In this document: piece after piece, positions 1 to 7,474 of the stretch | Numbering within the stretch: position 1 is the stretch's first letter | How the letters are laid out: every line of letters begins with the position of its first letter | Made by a program: the position numbers and the translations under genes | Source of the DNA: Bacillus sp. NTK071 | GTDB lineage: Bacteria; Bacillota; Bacilli; Bacillales; Guptibacillaceae | Direction: 5' to 3' | Assembly: GCF_017303315.1 (NCBI RefSeq) | Contig: NZ_JAFKOI010000015.1 | Span: 1-64,000, forward strand | Length of the DNA stretch: 64,000 nt | Notes under the pieces: model-generated | What the model was told of the DNA's origin: nothing | Databases searched by the model: none | Seen by the model: only the letters and a program-made list of their open reading frames with translations

Positions 1-165
1 TTCTGTCATCATGTGATTCAACTCATTCAAGCGGTTCACAACATCAAGATTATTGCCTTCTCCTGTGTTCTTCGGAAGTTCTGCGTTAAAGGCACTTAAA
101 CTCTTTTCAATGCGACTAATGGACTGTTCAATTTCATTGAATTTGACTAGTAGTTCATTACTCAA
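1..165 (-). CDS. YwqI-like (DUF5344) small protein, C-terminus outside the window
   Basis: A TTG start at 163-165, preceded on the minus strand by AAGGAG, opens a frame that runs off the left edge (at least 55 residues). The visible N-terminus is a helical, Glu/Asn-rich stretch (KFNEIEQSISRIEKSL) as in the YwqI family, whose members sit between a YwqH-type gene and an LXG toxin gene in Bacillus. The TTG overlaps the stop of the upstream ywqH-like gene by 3-4 bases, so the two are translationally coupled. In the known arrangement such proteins help load or chaperone the LXG toxin for type VII secretion. Family assignment rests on sequence character and gene order; the toxin itself would lie to the left of this window. 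Confidence 0.6.
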   Translation of the reverse strand, partial: MSNELLVKFNEIEQSISRIEKSLSAFNAELPKNTGEGNNLDVVNRLNELNHMMTE

Positions 166-530
166 TTGGTATTTCTCCTTTCTAATGCTTCTTGTTCAAT
201 GCGGTGCCTTTCTTGGGTAATGTTCATTTCAAGTGCTTGAATTTCGTACCTGAGATACTTTGCTTTATTTTCCATTGTGATCATTGCTGTGTTTAGCTGG
301 TTCGTAGATAAATCTTGGTAAGCTAGTTTCATATCTTCTCGTATATTTTTGAATGAGTTCGCTAGCTCACCTTCCCATGTAGCGGGGGAGAGTTCAGGAG
401 TATCGATAAGCTGTTTATTCTGGAAGAATTCATTTTGTATACCTTCAAGTTTAGTTAAGCTAGATTGTAGGCGGATAAGCTGAACTTGTTTTTCAGCTAC
501 TTCGGATTGTAAATATGATAAATAGGACAT
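162..530 (-). CDS. YwqH-like (DUF5082) protein of an LXG toxin locus
   Basis: The product is 122 residues, almost wholly helical, with heptad-like spacing of hydrophobics and an NSF/W-E-G region around residues 50-60 (PATWEGELANSF) that recalls the WXG fold. I chose the ATG at 528-530 because a GGGG-type ribosome binding site lies 8-10 bases upstream; a frame extension to 575 has no such site and adds unrelated residues. It overlaps the next gene (DUF5344-like) at the TTGA junction. In B. subtilis ywqH-ywqI-ywqJ-ywqK encodes two small helical partners, an LXG-type nuclease toxin and its immunity protein. The role here as a toxin partner is inferred from this order. Confidence 0.65.
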   Translation of the reverse strand: MSYLSYLQSEVAEKQVQLIRLQSSLTKLEGIQNEFFQNKQLIDTPELSPATWEGELANSFKNIREDMKLAYQDLSTNQLNTAMITMENKAKYLRYEIQALEMNITQERHRIEQEALERRNTN

Positions 531-684
531 TCGCTCTATCCCCTTTGTATGGTCGTTAAGAAAAATCGTGCTCAAACAGTATTATAGGGTACCAATAGTC
601 ACTTGTGTGGTAAATAGGAGGAACCTCCCGAAAATGAGACTGATGTATGGGGTCTTAGTACCTAAAAGTGAGGAAGGAGGGAAG

Positions 685-768
685 ATGCGCTCGGATTGGA
701 TTTTCCTTAATTGGATAAAAAAACCATTATATTATACAACTTTTATACCGAAAATCAATAGCTCCTAA
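685..768 (+). CDS. Possible 27-residue small peptide upstream of comK
   Basis: An ATG at 685 follows a very good Shine-Dalgarno (GGAAGGAGGG, spacing about 6) and opens 27 codons ending in TAA at 766-768. The peptide is hydrophobic/aromatic (MRSDWIFLNWIKKPLYY...). No family is recognised. The only support is the ribosome binding site; chance occurrence is quite possible. It is not in any obvious operon with comK, 390 bases downstream. Confidence 0.2.
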   Translation: MRSDWIFLNWIKKPLYYTTFIPKINSS

Positions 769-999
769 TCCTTTCAAAAGTGGAAAGGAAAAAGAAAAAT
801 AAAGTGATAAAATCATACTAAAAAAGTATTCCTAAATTTCAAATAATTAACTATAATCAGAGTAGGATGGAAATTACTAGTAGGATCTAACTGGATTGTG
901 GGAGAAAGGGAAAAGGCCACTAGGTCATCCAGACTAGCAGAAAAGGAAGGTAATTGAACGGTAGGGTGGTGAATCGTTAGTGAACGGCATACCTAAAAA

Positions 1000-1036
1000 C
1001 CCCAGAATGTCTAGTCGTGGCAGACTCATTCTGGGG
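1000..1036. promoter_or_regulatory. Hairpin in the comK leader
   Basis: CCCCAGAATG at 1000-1009 pairs perfectly with CATTCTGGGG at 1027-1036, and inner GTCT/AGAC can extend the stem with a small bulge. No T-run follows, so it is not a classical terminator. Its place 120 bases upstream of the comK start suggests a leader structure or an mRNA-stability element; that role is inference. Confidence 0.45.
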
Positions 1037-1156
1037 TCGTTGTTGGCGTGGAAACCAACTTTACACTTAGTATACCGTTTTACGTGGGAAAGGGAAACCT
1101 TAAGGAAGGTATTAAGTGACAATTCATCTAACATTAGAGCGGAAGGGATACTAAGG

Positions 1157-1639
1157 ATGAGAGAATATAATACTGAGATAATGGAAGACTATGAGATCAG
1201 CAAAACAACGAAGGCGATTGAGCTTGCGAAAGAGGTTGGTTATAGCTCTCGGATCTATGACCGTAATGGGATCTATTTATCAACGAAAACGCCGGTTGAA
1301 TTAATTCGGCATGCGTGTCTTGAGGCCGGTATGACATATGAAGGTCGGAGAAAGGCTGTTATTTATCATTTAAGGTATGAGCAGCAAACGCCGATCATTG
1401 TGTCGAACTGGAACTCGATTTCGGTTTTTCCAACCGAATCACCAGAGAAAATGGATTGCTGTTGGATTTTCTATCAGCATGTGAAAGAGATGACGGCGCT
1501 GTCGAAGAGTTCTTCGAAGATTCTTTTTCAAGATGGGTTTGAGTTAATTGTCCCTGTTTCCATTGGGAGATTGCAGAAACAGATGGAGCGGATGGGGCGT
1601 TGGATCAGTCACTATTCGAACAATCCGGTGTATTCTTAA
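1157..1639 (+). CDS. comK: Competence transcription factor ComK
   Basis: A 160-residue protein matching ComK in order and motifs: an N-terminal acidic segment, then a YEGRRKAVIYHLRYEQQTPIIV core, a FPTESPEKMDCCWIFYQHVKE block (compare the FPT...CGWI..HVKE of B. subtilis ComK) and FQDGFELIVPVSIGRLQKQM near the C-terminus. ComK is the master activator of DNA-uptake genes and binds AT-boxes as a tetramer. I place the start at ATG 1157, 9 bases after GGAAGGG; the longer frame from 980 passes through a hairpin and looks untranslated. It is about 30 residues shorter than the B. subtilis protein, mainly because the C-terminal tail (involved in MecA/ClpCP turnover in that species) is missing. A palindromic repeat follows directly and may terminate it. 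Confidence 0.88.
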   Translation: MREYNTEIMEDYEISKTTKAIELAKEVGYSSRIYDRNGIYLSTKTPVELIRHACLEAGMTYEGRRKAVIYHLRYEQQTPIIVSNWNSISVFPTESPEKMDCCWIFYQHVKEMTALSKSSSKILFQDGFELIVPVSIGRLQKQMERMGRWISHYSNNPVYS

Positions 1640-1645
1640 AAAGGG

Positions 1646-1673
1646 AAGGGGTCAGACACGTGTCTGACCCCTT
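1646..1673. repeat. REP-like palindrome, copy 1 (comK terminator)
   Basis: A perfect 28-base palindrome, AAGGGGTCAGACAC followed by its reverse complement, 7 bases after the comK stop. It belongs to the GGGGTC...GACCCC family scattered through the left 38 kb. The short CTTT tail is weak for a terminator, so its effect on transcription is uncertain. Confidence 0.8.
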
Positions 1674-1724
1674 TGCTTATAATTTGTTAAACTATGTAAG
1701 AGATGCTTTTTGGGGGGAGACGGT

Positions 1725-2561
1725 ATGGAACTTAAAACGGAATTAAAGCAGTTGAACTTCGAACACCCTGATCAAGTGAAACAAGTTGATTTGGATCTTC
1801 TATTGAAGACCATGCTGAACGAGATCGGGTCTACGGATCCAGAGCTCAGGGATGAACTTATTTTTGGAACGTTTGCTGAGCTTGTGATGAAGGATTATTT
1901 AACAGTAGAGCAGCTGAAATTTGTTATGACGACTTGTTTAGATAATCAACACGTATTCTATAGACTTGGTGAAAAGGGGACGGATACTGTTTTCACCCGT
2001 TCTTTCTCAATTCTGGTTGTTGCACTTCTTTTAGAGAAGGATCGAGATGTAGCTTTTCTATCAGATGGAGAAGCAACTAAAGCTATTGATCATTGTGTTC
2101 GGTATTTGCAGGAAGAGCAGGATACGCGCGGGTATGTAGAAGAGAAGGGCTGGGCGCATGGTATTGCACACGGTTCGGATGCGCTTGCAGAAGCGGTGAA
2201 GCATAGAGCATTTGGTAAGGAGCATGTTACGCAGTGTCTAGAGACGATTCAACTTTGTTTGTTTAAAGACGGCGTGTATGTAGATGATGAGGATGAGCGG
2301 ATATTGTTAGCGTTGGAAGCCCTTCTGGACAGGGGGGTGGGTGATGCCGTCTTAGTCTCGTGGATTGTTGGAATGGAGGACGAGCTTGAGATGCTATTCA
2401 ATAACGAAGGGTACAGTGTGCCTTTCTTTCATACGAAAGGAAATGTGATGCATTTCTGGAAGAGCTGTTATTTCAGGCTTTTGTTTAAGAATTGCTGTGT
2501 AGACACAAGAGGTACGATCGAGAACGTGGTGAAGAAATGGACGGAGAAATTTTATGGGTAG
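1725..2561 (+). CDS. DUF2785 family protein
   Basis: A 278-residue soluble, helix-rich protein. It has the family features: repeated helical hairpins, a TRGYVEEKGWAHGIAHGSDAL segment (about residues 139-159) rich in Gly/His, and a C-terminal NVMHFWKSCYFRLLF block. DUF2785 proteins are widespread in Bacillaceae and have no established biochemical function. I chose the ATG at 1725, 5-12 bases after GGGGGGAG at 1712-1719, over an upstream TTG at 1710. It is transcribed alone, between the comK repeat and a strong terminator at its 3' end. Family call is from remembered sequence pattern. Confidence 0.75.
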   Translation: MELKTELKQLNFEHPDQVKQVDLDLLLKTMLNEIGSTDPELRDELIFGTFAELVMKDYLTVEQLKFVMTTCLDNQHVFYRLGEKGTDTVFTRSFSILVVALLLEKDRDVAFLSDGEATKAIDHCVRYLQEEQDTRGYVEEKGWAHGIAHGSDALAEAVKHRAFGKEHVTQCLETIQLCLFKDGVYVDDEDERILLALEALLDRGVGDAVLVSWIVGMEDELEMLFNNEGYSVPFFHTKGNVMHFWKSCYFRLLFKNCCVDTRGTIENVVKKWTEKFYG

Positions 2562-2590
2562 GCATAGCTTCACGCTATGCCTCTTTTTTT
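2560..2590 (+). terminator. Terminator of the DUF2785 gene
   Basis: AGGCATAGC (2560-2568) pairs with GCTATGCCT (2574-2582) across a 5-base loop and is followed by CTTTTTTTAT. Confidence 0.85.
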
Positions 2591-2765
2591 ATTTTTTTCG
2601 TTTAGGATTCGAATCGGGCAATCGATCTTCCTGCTCCGTTTCTAACATCCCGTATTCGCCATTCATAGCCTGTTCGTCTTGATCGACGCCGAGATCGTAT
2701 TCGTTTACATACGATTTCTTCATCATCGTTGGCTGATTAGCGAATTTTTTCTTATTCAATTTCAT
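2589..2765 (-). CDS. Small hydrophilic protein of unknown function
   Basis: A 58-residue highly charged protein: a Lys-rich start (MKLNKKKF), an acidic centre (NEYDLGVDQDEQ...MLETEQEDR) and a basic end (NPKRKK). ATG 2763-2765 has AGGGGTG 7 bases upstream; an in-frame GTG three codons earlier lies inside that ribosome binding site. It resembles the many short unstructured proteins of spore formers (YfhD-like in character), but I do not recognise a family. It faces the DUF2785 gene, sharing the terminator region. Confidence 0.6.
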   Translation of the reverse strand: MKLNKKKFANQPTMMKKSYVNEYDLGVDQDEQAMNGEYGMLETEQEDRLPDSNPKRKK

Positions 2766-2850
2766 ATGAATCACCCCTACTTGTTATAGTGGCTCAAAGC
2801 GGGGTTTTTATACGGAAATGATGGAGTGTCACGATTCAACAAATAACTAC

Positions 2851-2885
2851 AAAAAGCGGGTGGTGCCAGGCACCACCCGCTTTTT
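2851..2885. terminator. 35-base palindrome, bidirectional terminator after ndh
   Basis: AAAAAGCGGGTGGTGCC, one unpaired A, then the exact complement ending in TTTTT. On the minus strand it lies 12 bases after the ndh stop and gives a stem with A- and T-tracts on both sides, so it can act in both directions. The GGTGCC-A-GGCACC core differs from the GGGGTC family of this window. Confidence 0.85.
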
Positions 2886-2896
2886 CTGATTAACTC

Positions 2897-4078
2897 TTAA
2901 TACGCGAGCGCAAAGAGACCTTTAATATGAGAGAGGTAACGAACGCTACTTGCTTCTTTCATGACGGAAGCTGGTAGTCCTTTAAGGGACGTTGCGTTCT
3001 CGCCAATTGATGCTACAGCATCTTTACGACCAAGGCTTGCAAGTGTTCCTGAGTTAACTGGAGTAAAGTCTTGGTAGTCCTTGCCTTCAAGGTAAGCATA
3101 GAGGTTATAACCAACTAGCTCACCCATCTGCCATGCGATTTGAGCTGTTGGTGGTTGTGGACGTTCATCACCCGGTTTGAAGTATACGGCGCTATCACCT
3201 ACAACGAATACATCTTCGTGTGAAGTGGATTGAAGGTAGTTGTTCACTGTTGCGCGTCCGCGATTTACGGCAATACCTGATTCAGCAACTAATGGATTAC
3301 CTTGTACGCCACCTGTCCATACGAACGTGTTTGCTACGATTTTCTGGCCGTCTTTAAGCTCAATTGTGTTGCCTTCAACGTTTGTAACAGGTAGGTCAGT
3401 TAGGAATGTTACCCCGCGTTTTTCAAGGCTTGTCATGGCGCGATTAATCAATTCATCCGGAAGCATTGGAAGGATTTTCGGCATTGCTTCAACAAGCATT
3501 AATTTGATTTTATCGCGGTTAACGCCGTATTTACGTGTCAGCTTCGGAAGTTCATCCGCTAGTTCGCCTACAAGCTCTGTACCGGTTAGACCCCCACCGC
3601 CGATAAGGATCGTTGCGTCTGCTTCGTCTCCTGTTTCAGCGAAACGCTTGATGCATTCTTCGACATGAGTACGGATTTTGTTAGCATCTTCAGCTGATTT
3701 CAAGACCATGCTATGTTCTTCAAGTCCAGGAATTCCGAAGTAAGCTGTTTTGCTACCGAGTGCAACGACAAGTGCATCGTAAGAAAGAGTAGAGCCGTCT
3801 CTGAGCTTCACTTCTTTGTTGTCAACAGAGAAGGAATCAACGGTTGCGATTTTCAGGTCAACGTTAGCTCCTTTTAACAACTTTTCTAATGGAAGGGCAG
3901 CTGCTTGTTCGGTTATGTTTCCTGCTGCAAGACGATGCAGTTCTGTGATGATTTGGTGTGTTGGTGTTTGGTTGATCAATGTAACGGTTGCTTCAGATTC
4001 ACCTAAGTATTGACGTACGGATAAAGCAGCAAGAAGCCCACCATAACCTCCGCCTAGAATAACGATTTGTTTTGACAT
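2897..4078 (-). CDS. ndh: Type II NADH dehydrogenase (NDH-2)
   Basis: A 393-residue FAD enzyme that oxidises NADH and reduces menaquinone at the inner face of the membrane without pumping protons. The N-terminus has the FAD Rossmann motif GGGYGG (residues 8-13); a second GGGGLTG near residue 158 binds NADH; the C-terminal FAD site is VFVVGDSA (about 290). AQIAWQMGELVGYNLYAYL near residue 315 fits the NDH-2 quinone/membrane region. The gene lies 27 bases after a DUF1641 gene in the same direction, exactly as yjlC-yjlD(ndh) in B. subtilis, which favours Ndh over its paralogue YumB. The operon ends at the 2851-2885 palindrome. In B. subtilis it is repressed by Rex; I see no clear Rex box here. 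Confidence 0.88.
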   Translation of the reverse strand: MSKQIVILGGGYGGLLAALSVRQYLGESEATVTLINQTPTHQIITELHRLAAGNITEQAAALPLEKLLKGANVDLKIATVDSFSVDNKEVKLRDGSTLSYDALVVALGSKTAYFGIPGLEEHSMVLKSAEDANKIRTHVEECIKRFAETGDEADATILIGGGGLTGTELVGELADELPKLTRKYGVNRDKIKLMLVEAMPKILPMLPDELINRAMTSLEKRGVTFLTDLPVTNVEGNTIELKDGQKIVANTFVWTGGVQGNPLVAESGIAVNRGRATVNNYLQSTSHEDVFVVGDSAVYFKPGDERPQPPTAQIAWQMGELVGYNLYAYLEGKDYQDFTPVNSGTLASLGRKDAVASIGENATSLKGLPASVMKEASSVRYLSHIKGLFALAY

Positions 4079-4105
4079 GATGTTTCCTCCATTCTTAGCT
4101 GCTCT

Positions 4106-4531
4106 TTATGATTTTTGGTCGTCGCGTTCGCCAGAAACTTTCAGGTAAGCATTCACAAATCTGAAAAGCTTCTGTGCTTGTGGGTCTTTGAGCATTTTAA
4201 GTAGACCGAAAACGCCGATTGTTTCTGAACTCTTCTCAGCCATGTCCTTCGCTTCAATTGCATTCGCTGCAACCTCTTTGGCAGTAGATTTCACTGGATG
4301 AATAAGTTCTGATAGAAATTCCGTTGTATCACTCATTAACACGTCATCTGTTGCGATGGAGTTAACGGTGTTGTATGTGGAAGAAAGCATGTTCACTAAT
4401 TCAGTTACTTTCGGAAGCTCCTTTACAAGTGTGTTCAATGATTCCTGTACCTCGGGGTCTAAGAGCTGATCGAGTAATTCGCGTTGCTCTTGTGTCGCTT
4501 GAGTTGTCTCTTTGGTTGTTGATTCTGACAT
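4106..4531 (-). CDS. yjlC: DUF1641 protein YjlC, partner of NADH dehydrogenase
   Basis: A 141-residue protein with the DUF1641 signature: an acidic Thr/Gln-rich start, a helical ELLDQLLDPEVQESLNTLVKELPKVTELV segment and a C-terminal IGVFGLLKMLKDPQAQKLFRFVNAYLK. DUF1641 proteins accompany ndh and formate dehydrogenase genes; a direct activity is not established. The start is ATG 4529-4531, 8 bases after AAGGAG; an in-frame extension to 4648 overlaps two dyads and is probably untranslated leader. First gene of the yjlC-ndh operon. Confidence 0.85.
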   Translation of the reverse strand: MSESTTKETTQATQEQRELLDQLLDPEVQESLNTLVKELPKVTELVNMLSSTYNTVNSIATDDVLMSDTTEFLSELIHPVKSTAKEVAANAIEAKDMAEKSSETIGVFGLLKMLKDPQAQKLFRFVNAYLKVSGERDDQKS

Positions 4532-4549
4532 AACCACTACTCCTTCTTG

Positions 4550-4565
4550 TAAGCAAATTTGCTTA
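4550..4565 (-). promoter_or_regulatory. Operator-like palindrome in the yjlC-ndh leader
   Basis: TAAGCAAATTTGCTTA is a perfect 16-base palindrome 19 bases upstream of the yjlC start, just before the ribosome binding site. Its position fits a repressor site or roadblock for the ndh operon. It does not match the Rex consensus (TTGTGAA...TTCACAA). Confidence 0.4.
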
Positions 4566-4630
4566 TTTATCGTGTTGAAAGAAAAATCGATAGTAAGGTA
4601 TTTCCATGCATGGTCTGAATCGTTACGACT

Positions 4631-4645
4631 CACATGATGCATGTG
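4631..4645 (-). promoter_or_regulatory. Second dyad and possible promoter of yjlC-ndh
   Basis: CACATG-ATG-CATGTG is a 15-base dyad. It overlaps a possible minus-strand -35 (TTGCAC, 4643-4648) which is 17 bases from a weak -10 (TAACGA). Promoter quality is poor, so this is tentative. Confidence 0.3.
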
Positions 4646-4787
4646 CAAGCTAATAGCAAATCTGATAATTCACCTATTTTAGTGTCTACCATTGTGTAAT
4701 CTTCAATACGTACTTACTTAGGTTAAGTTATCGGTAAGGTAATTTCAATGTATTGCATTTGCTTAACCGCTTACATTTGAAAAAGAG

Positions 4788-4827
4788 TTTTGGAGGGGGT
4801 CAGACAGGGGTCTGACCCCCTCCAAAA
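4788..4827. repeat. REP-like palindrome, copy 2
   Basis: An 18-base perfect stem (TTTTGGAGGGGGTCAGAC and complement) with an AGGG loop. It is of the GACAGGGGTC subtype, like the copies at 35431 and 38000. With A- and T-ends it could terminate in either direction, insulating the yjlC promoter from the M14 gene. Confidence 0.8.
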
Positions 4828-4924
4828 GACCTACTACCAATCAGTATGAATGACATATACAAAATATTGAATAAGAGTAATAAACTAGAAGTTAGACTAT
4901 TTAGTTAATTAGAGGGGGAATAAG

Positions 4925-7324
4925 ATGAAGAAGCAATTAATCGCTGGACTTGTCACGCTCGGTCTTTTTGCAGCGCCGATGACAGGTTCTGCTGAGGCGA
5001 ATTGGAAGAATGTGAATTGGAATGAAACGTTACAGGAAGAGGAAGGAAGCCCTTTTAATAGTGAGAATTATGACTTTGTGAACTATTCGGAAGTCGATCA
5101 GAAACTTAAGGAAATTGACAAGCAAAGCAACCGGATAACAGTTGAGACGCCTACGCAATCTTCTGGTGGTCATGATCTTTATGTTGTCACCATTTCAGAT
5201 CCTGATTCAAAAGGGAAGTATGGGTATCAGAAAGCATTAAGAAAGAAGATGTTTAAGAATCCTGAGAAAGCAGAGAAATTTATTGAAAAGCACCCTGATT
5301 TTAAAGTGCCTGTGATGATCAATGCATCCATCCATGGAACGGAATTCGTTGGATCGGATGCTGTACTTCAACTGATTGAACGCTTCGCTACAGCTGATGA
5401 TGCAAAGACAAAGGAGCTACTTGAGAATCACATTCTTATTTTTAATGTGGTAGCAAACCCGGATGGTCGCATCGATGCCACACGGTTTAACTCGAACGGT
5501 ATTGATTTAAACCGCGATTTCATTACGCAGTCTCAGGTTGAGACAAAGCATACGGTTAACTTGATTAAAGAATGGAATCCAATGGTCTTTCTTGATTTAC
5601 ACGGCTATGTTAAAGCGTACGGAGGGGAAGATCACCCTGGATTAATTGAGCCATGTACACCTCCTCATAATCCGAACTATGAATATGATCTGTATTCAAA
5701 GTGGGCCATGGATCAGGCAGAGTCAATGGAAGGTAACATTGTCGATCATAGAAGTGAATATGACAATACAAACACAGAAACGTCTAACGTCAACTATCAA
5801 ACGATGACAGGTACATACATACCACAGCGGGATGATGAAGCAGGCTGGGATGACTATCCACCGATTTTCACCCCAATGTATGCGATGTACCACGGGGCAT
5901 ATGGATACACCCTTGAAGCTCCTACAAATGATTGGGATGGTGTAAAGTGGCATTACGATGCGGTCATGGGTGCGCTTGAATTCTCTAATGACAATAAAGA
6001 AGCGATGGTTAAAGATCAAATTGAAGTGTTTAAGCGTGGAATCCAGTTTGATCACCCGTATCACACAGAAGGATTTTTTCCTAAAGCCTACATTCTTCCA
6101 GTTGATGAAAAGGATCCAACTGCTACAGAAAAAGCCGTAGAGCACTTAATGTTCAATGATATTAAGGTGACAGAAGCGAAAAAGGCATTCACGTTCGATG
6201 GAAAAACGTATCCTGCAGGGACTTACATCGTAGATATGAGTCAGGCGAAAGCAGGACTTGCGAATACGATGCTATGGGACGGAGAAGATATAACGGACAT
6301 TACTCCGGCCATGTACGATATTTCTGCGTGGAACCTTCCTGAGCTTTGGGGATTTGAAGCGACTGAAGTTGATGCAAAACGTTCCTTTGATGTGAAAACG
6401 TCAGATGTGAAAAAAGTCTCTACAGATGGAGAACTAGTTGACTCTGGTCCTTATGTTATTGAAAACTCATCCGTGCAAGCTGTGAATCTTGTGAACAAGT
6501 TAATCCAGAATGGGTTTGACGTAAAATGGGGCCAAGATGGAAAGTTTCATATTAATGCAGACCCAACTCCTGACTTGAAAAAGCTTGTGAAAGAATCTGG
6601 AGTTAAGGTTGTGAATGGTACTCAAGCGGGAGGAAAGAACCTTACCTCGAAGAAAGTAACGATACTAAAAGATGGTGGAATCTATAAAGCGCAGTCGCAT
6701 GCTGGAACACGTCTATCACTTGAACGATTAGGGTTTGATGTGAATGAAATCACTCCACGTGAGCTTGCAGAGCATGGTCTTGGCGATACGGATGTCTTCT
6801 TCTATAGCGGTACGTCTCGTTTAATTTCATACTCTAATATTGAAGCTAATGCCCCGTTTGGTTTGGATGACGAAAGCCAATATCAAGCGTTCAAGCAACA
6901 GATTGAGTCTTATGTTGAAGACGGAGGAAAATACATTGCAATCGGAGCTGGCGCTTCTGATGCGACGAAAAAGCTTGGATTAACAGATGTGACGGTTAAC
7001 AAAGGCTACTCAAACAGTAACGGAATTGTGAAAGTGGATTATGGTAATCACTCTTTAACATCAGGGTATGGAGCAAATGATTATGGCTTCGTGTATCAGC
7101 CAGTTTGGTATTCGAATGTTGAAAATACTGATATTCATGCATCATTCGATACCGGTGATTTCTTTGTCGCAGGCCACTGGGAGGATCGTGATGCGGCAGA
7201 AGGGCAACCTGTCATTGTGAAAGAGCGCGATCATGATATTACGTTAATTGGAATTGAAGCAGGATTCCGAGATCATACGGATTACTTGTTCCGACTGCTA
7301 TCGAATGCAGTGTTTAGCGAATAG
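4925..7324 (+). CDS. Secreted M14-family zinc carboxypeptidase
   Basis: A 799-residue exported peptidase. A signal peptide with a KK start and hydrophobic core ends near AMTGSAEA (residues 18-25). The M14 zinc site is readable: HGTE (H137, E140), the second His in DLHG (H226), the substrate-binding NPDGR (178-182) and NGIDLNRDF (191-199), and the catalytic Glu in YTLEAP (E331). The C-terminal half (about 380-799) is not part of the catalytic domain; a GGIYKAQSHAGTRLSLERLGFDV stretch suggests a Rossmann-like or amidotransferase-like fold. The family removes C-terminal residues from peptides; secretion suggests nutrient scavenging or wall-peptide cutting. Single gene, GAGGGGG 3 bases before ATAAG-ATG, own terminator downstream. 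Confidence 0.88.
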   Translation: MKKQLIAGLVTLGLFAAPMTGSAEANWKNVNWNETLQEEEGSPFNSENYDFVNYSEVDQKLKEIDKQSNRITVETPTQSSGGHDLYVVTISDPDSKGKYGYQKALRKKMFKNPEKAEKFIEKHPDFKVPVMINASIHGTEFVGSDAVLQLIERFATADDAKTKELLENHILIFNVVANPDGRIDATRFNSNGIDLNRDFITQSQVETKHTVNLIKEWNPMVFLDLHGYVKAYGGEDHPGLIEPCTPPHNPNYEYDLYSKWAMDQAESMEGNIVDHRSEYDNTNTETSNVNYQTMTGTYIPQRDDEAGWDDYPPIFTPMYAMYHGAYGYTLEAPTNDWDGVKWHYDAVMGALEFSNDNKEAMVKDQIEVFKRGIQFDHPYHTEGFFPKAYILPVDEKDPTATEKAVEHLMFNDIKVTEAKKAFTFDGKTYPAGTYIVDMSQAKAGLANTMLWDGEDITDITPAMYDISAWNLPELWGFEATEVDAKRSFDVKTSDVKKVSTDGELVDSGPYVIENSSVQAVNLVNKLIQNGFDVKWGQDGKFHINADPTPDLKKLVKESGVKVVNGTQAGGKNLTSKKVTILKDGGIYKAQSHAGTRLSLERLGFDVNEITPRELAEHGLGDTDVFFYSGTSRLISYSNIEANAPFGLDDESQYQAFKQQIESYVEDGGKYIAIGAGASDATKKLGLTDVTVNKGYSNSNGIVKVDYGNHSLTSGYGANDYGFVYQPVWYSNVENTDIHASFDTGDFFVAGHWEDRDAAEGQPVIVKERDHDITLIGIEAGFRDHTDYLFRLLSNAVFSE

Positions 7325-7329
7325 AAGTG

Positions 7330-7362
7330 AAAAGAGCTGATCCAATGGGTCAGCTCTTTTTT
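7330..7362 (+). terminator. Terminator of the M14 peptidase gene
   Basis: AAAAGAGCTGA (7330-7340), a 10-base loop containing further GACC-like pairing (TCC...GGT), and CAGCTCTTTT (7351-7360) followed by TT. Confidence 0.88.
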
Positions 7363-7366
7363 AAAG

Positions 7367-7402
7367 GGGGAGTGGGTCAGGCACGTGCCTGACCCACTCC
7401 CC
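7367..7402. repeat. REP-like palindrome, copy 3 (36-base perfect palindrome)
   Basis: GGGGAGTGGGTCAGGCAC followed by its exact reverse complement. It is the longest perfect copy of the family here. A GTG inside it (7385) opens a frame continuous with the sporulenol synthase gene and could mislead automatic start calling. Confidence 0.85.
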
Positions 7403-7474
7403 TTTCTTGAATGGTTCCCGTCCTATAAGAATAGGTATAAGGAAAAAGAATATCTGCGGAAAGGGTTGATTGAA

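Larger units (their letters stand above)
531..1156. other. 626-base gene-poor leader region upstream of comK
   Basis: No convincing long gene lies here. The stretch holds an AT-rich segment (about 770-860), a possible 27-codon reading frame at 685-768 and a strong hairpin at 1000-1036. A frame open upstream of comK from 980 is in phase with it, but the part before 1157 contains the hairpin and lacks resemblance to ComK. I searched by eye for ComK boxes (AAAA-N5-TTTT pairs) and found none that I would defend. Confidence 0.5.
4532..4924. other. Divergent control region between yjlC and the M14 peptidase gene
   Basis: 393 bases without a gene. Toward yjlC it holds two perfect dyads (4550-4565 and 4631-4645), and toward the peptidase a REP-like hairpin (4788-4827). 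The peptidase gene has GAGGGGG immediately before its ATG, but I cannot name its promoter. Confidence 0.6.

Noticed and set aside
568-768. 66-codon frame upstream of comK
   Set aside because: Only the last 27 codons have a ribosome binding site; the longer version has none.
4680-4740. A Rex operator near ATTGTGTAATCTTCAA before yjlC
   Set aside because: Only one half-site is acceptable; the opposite TTCACAA half is missing.
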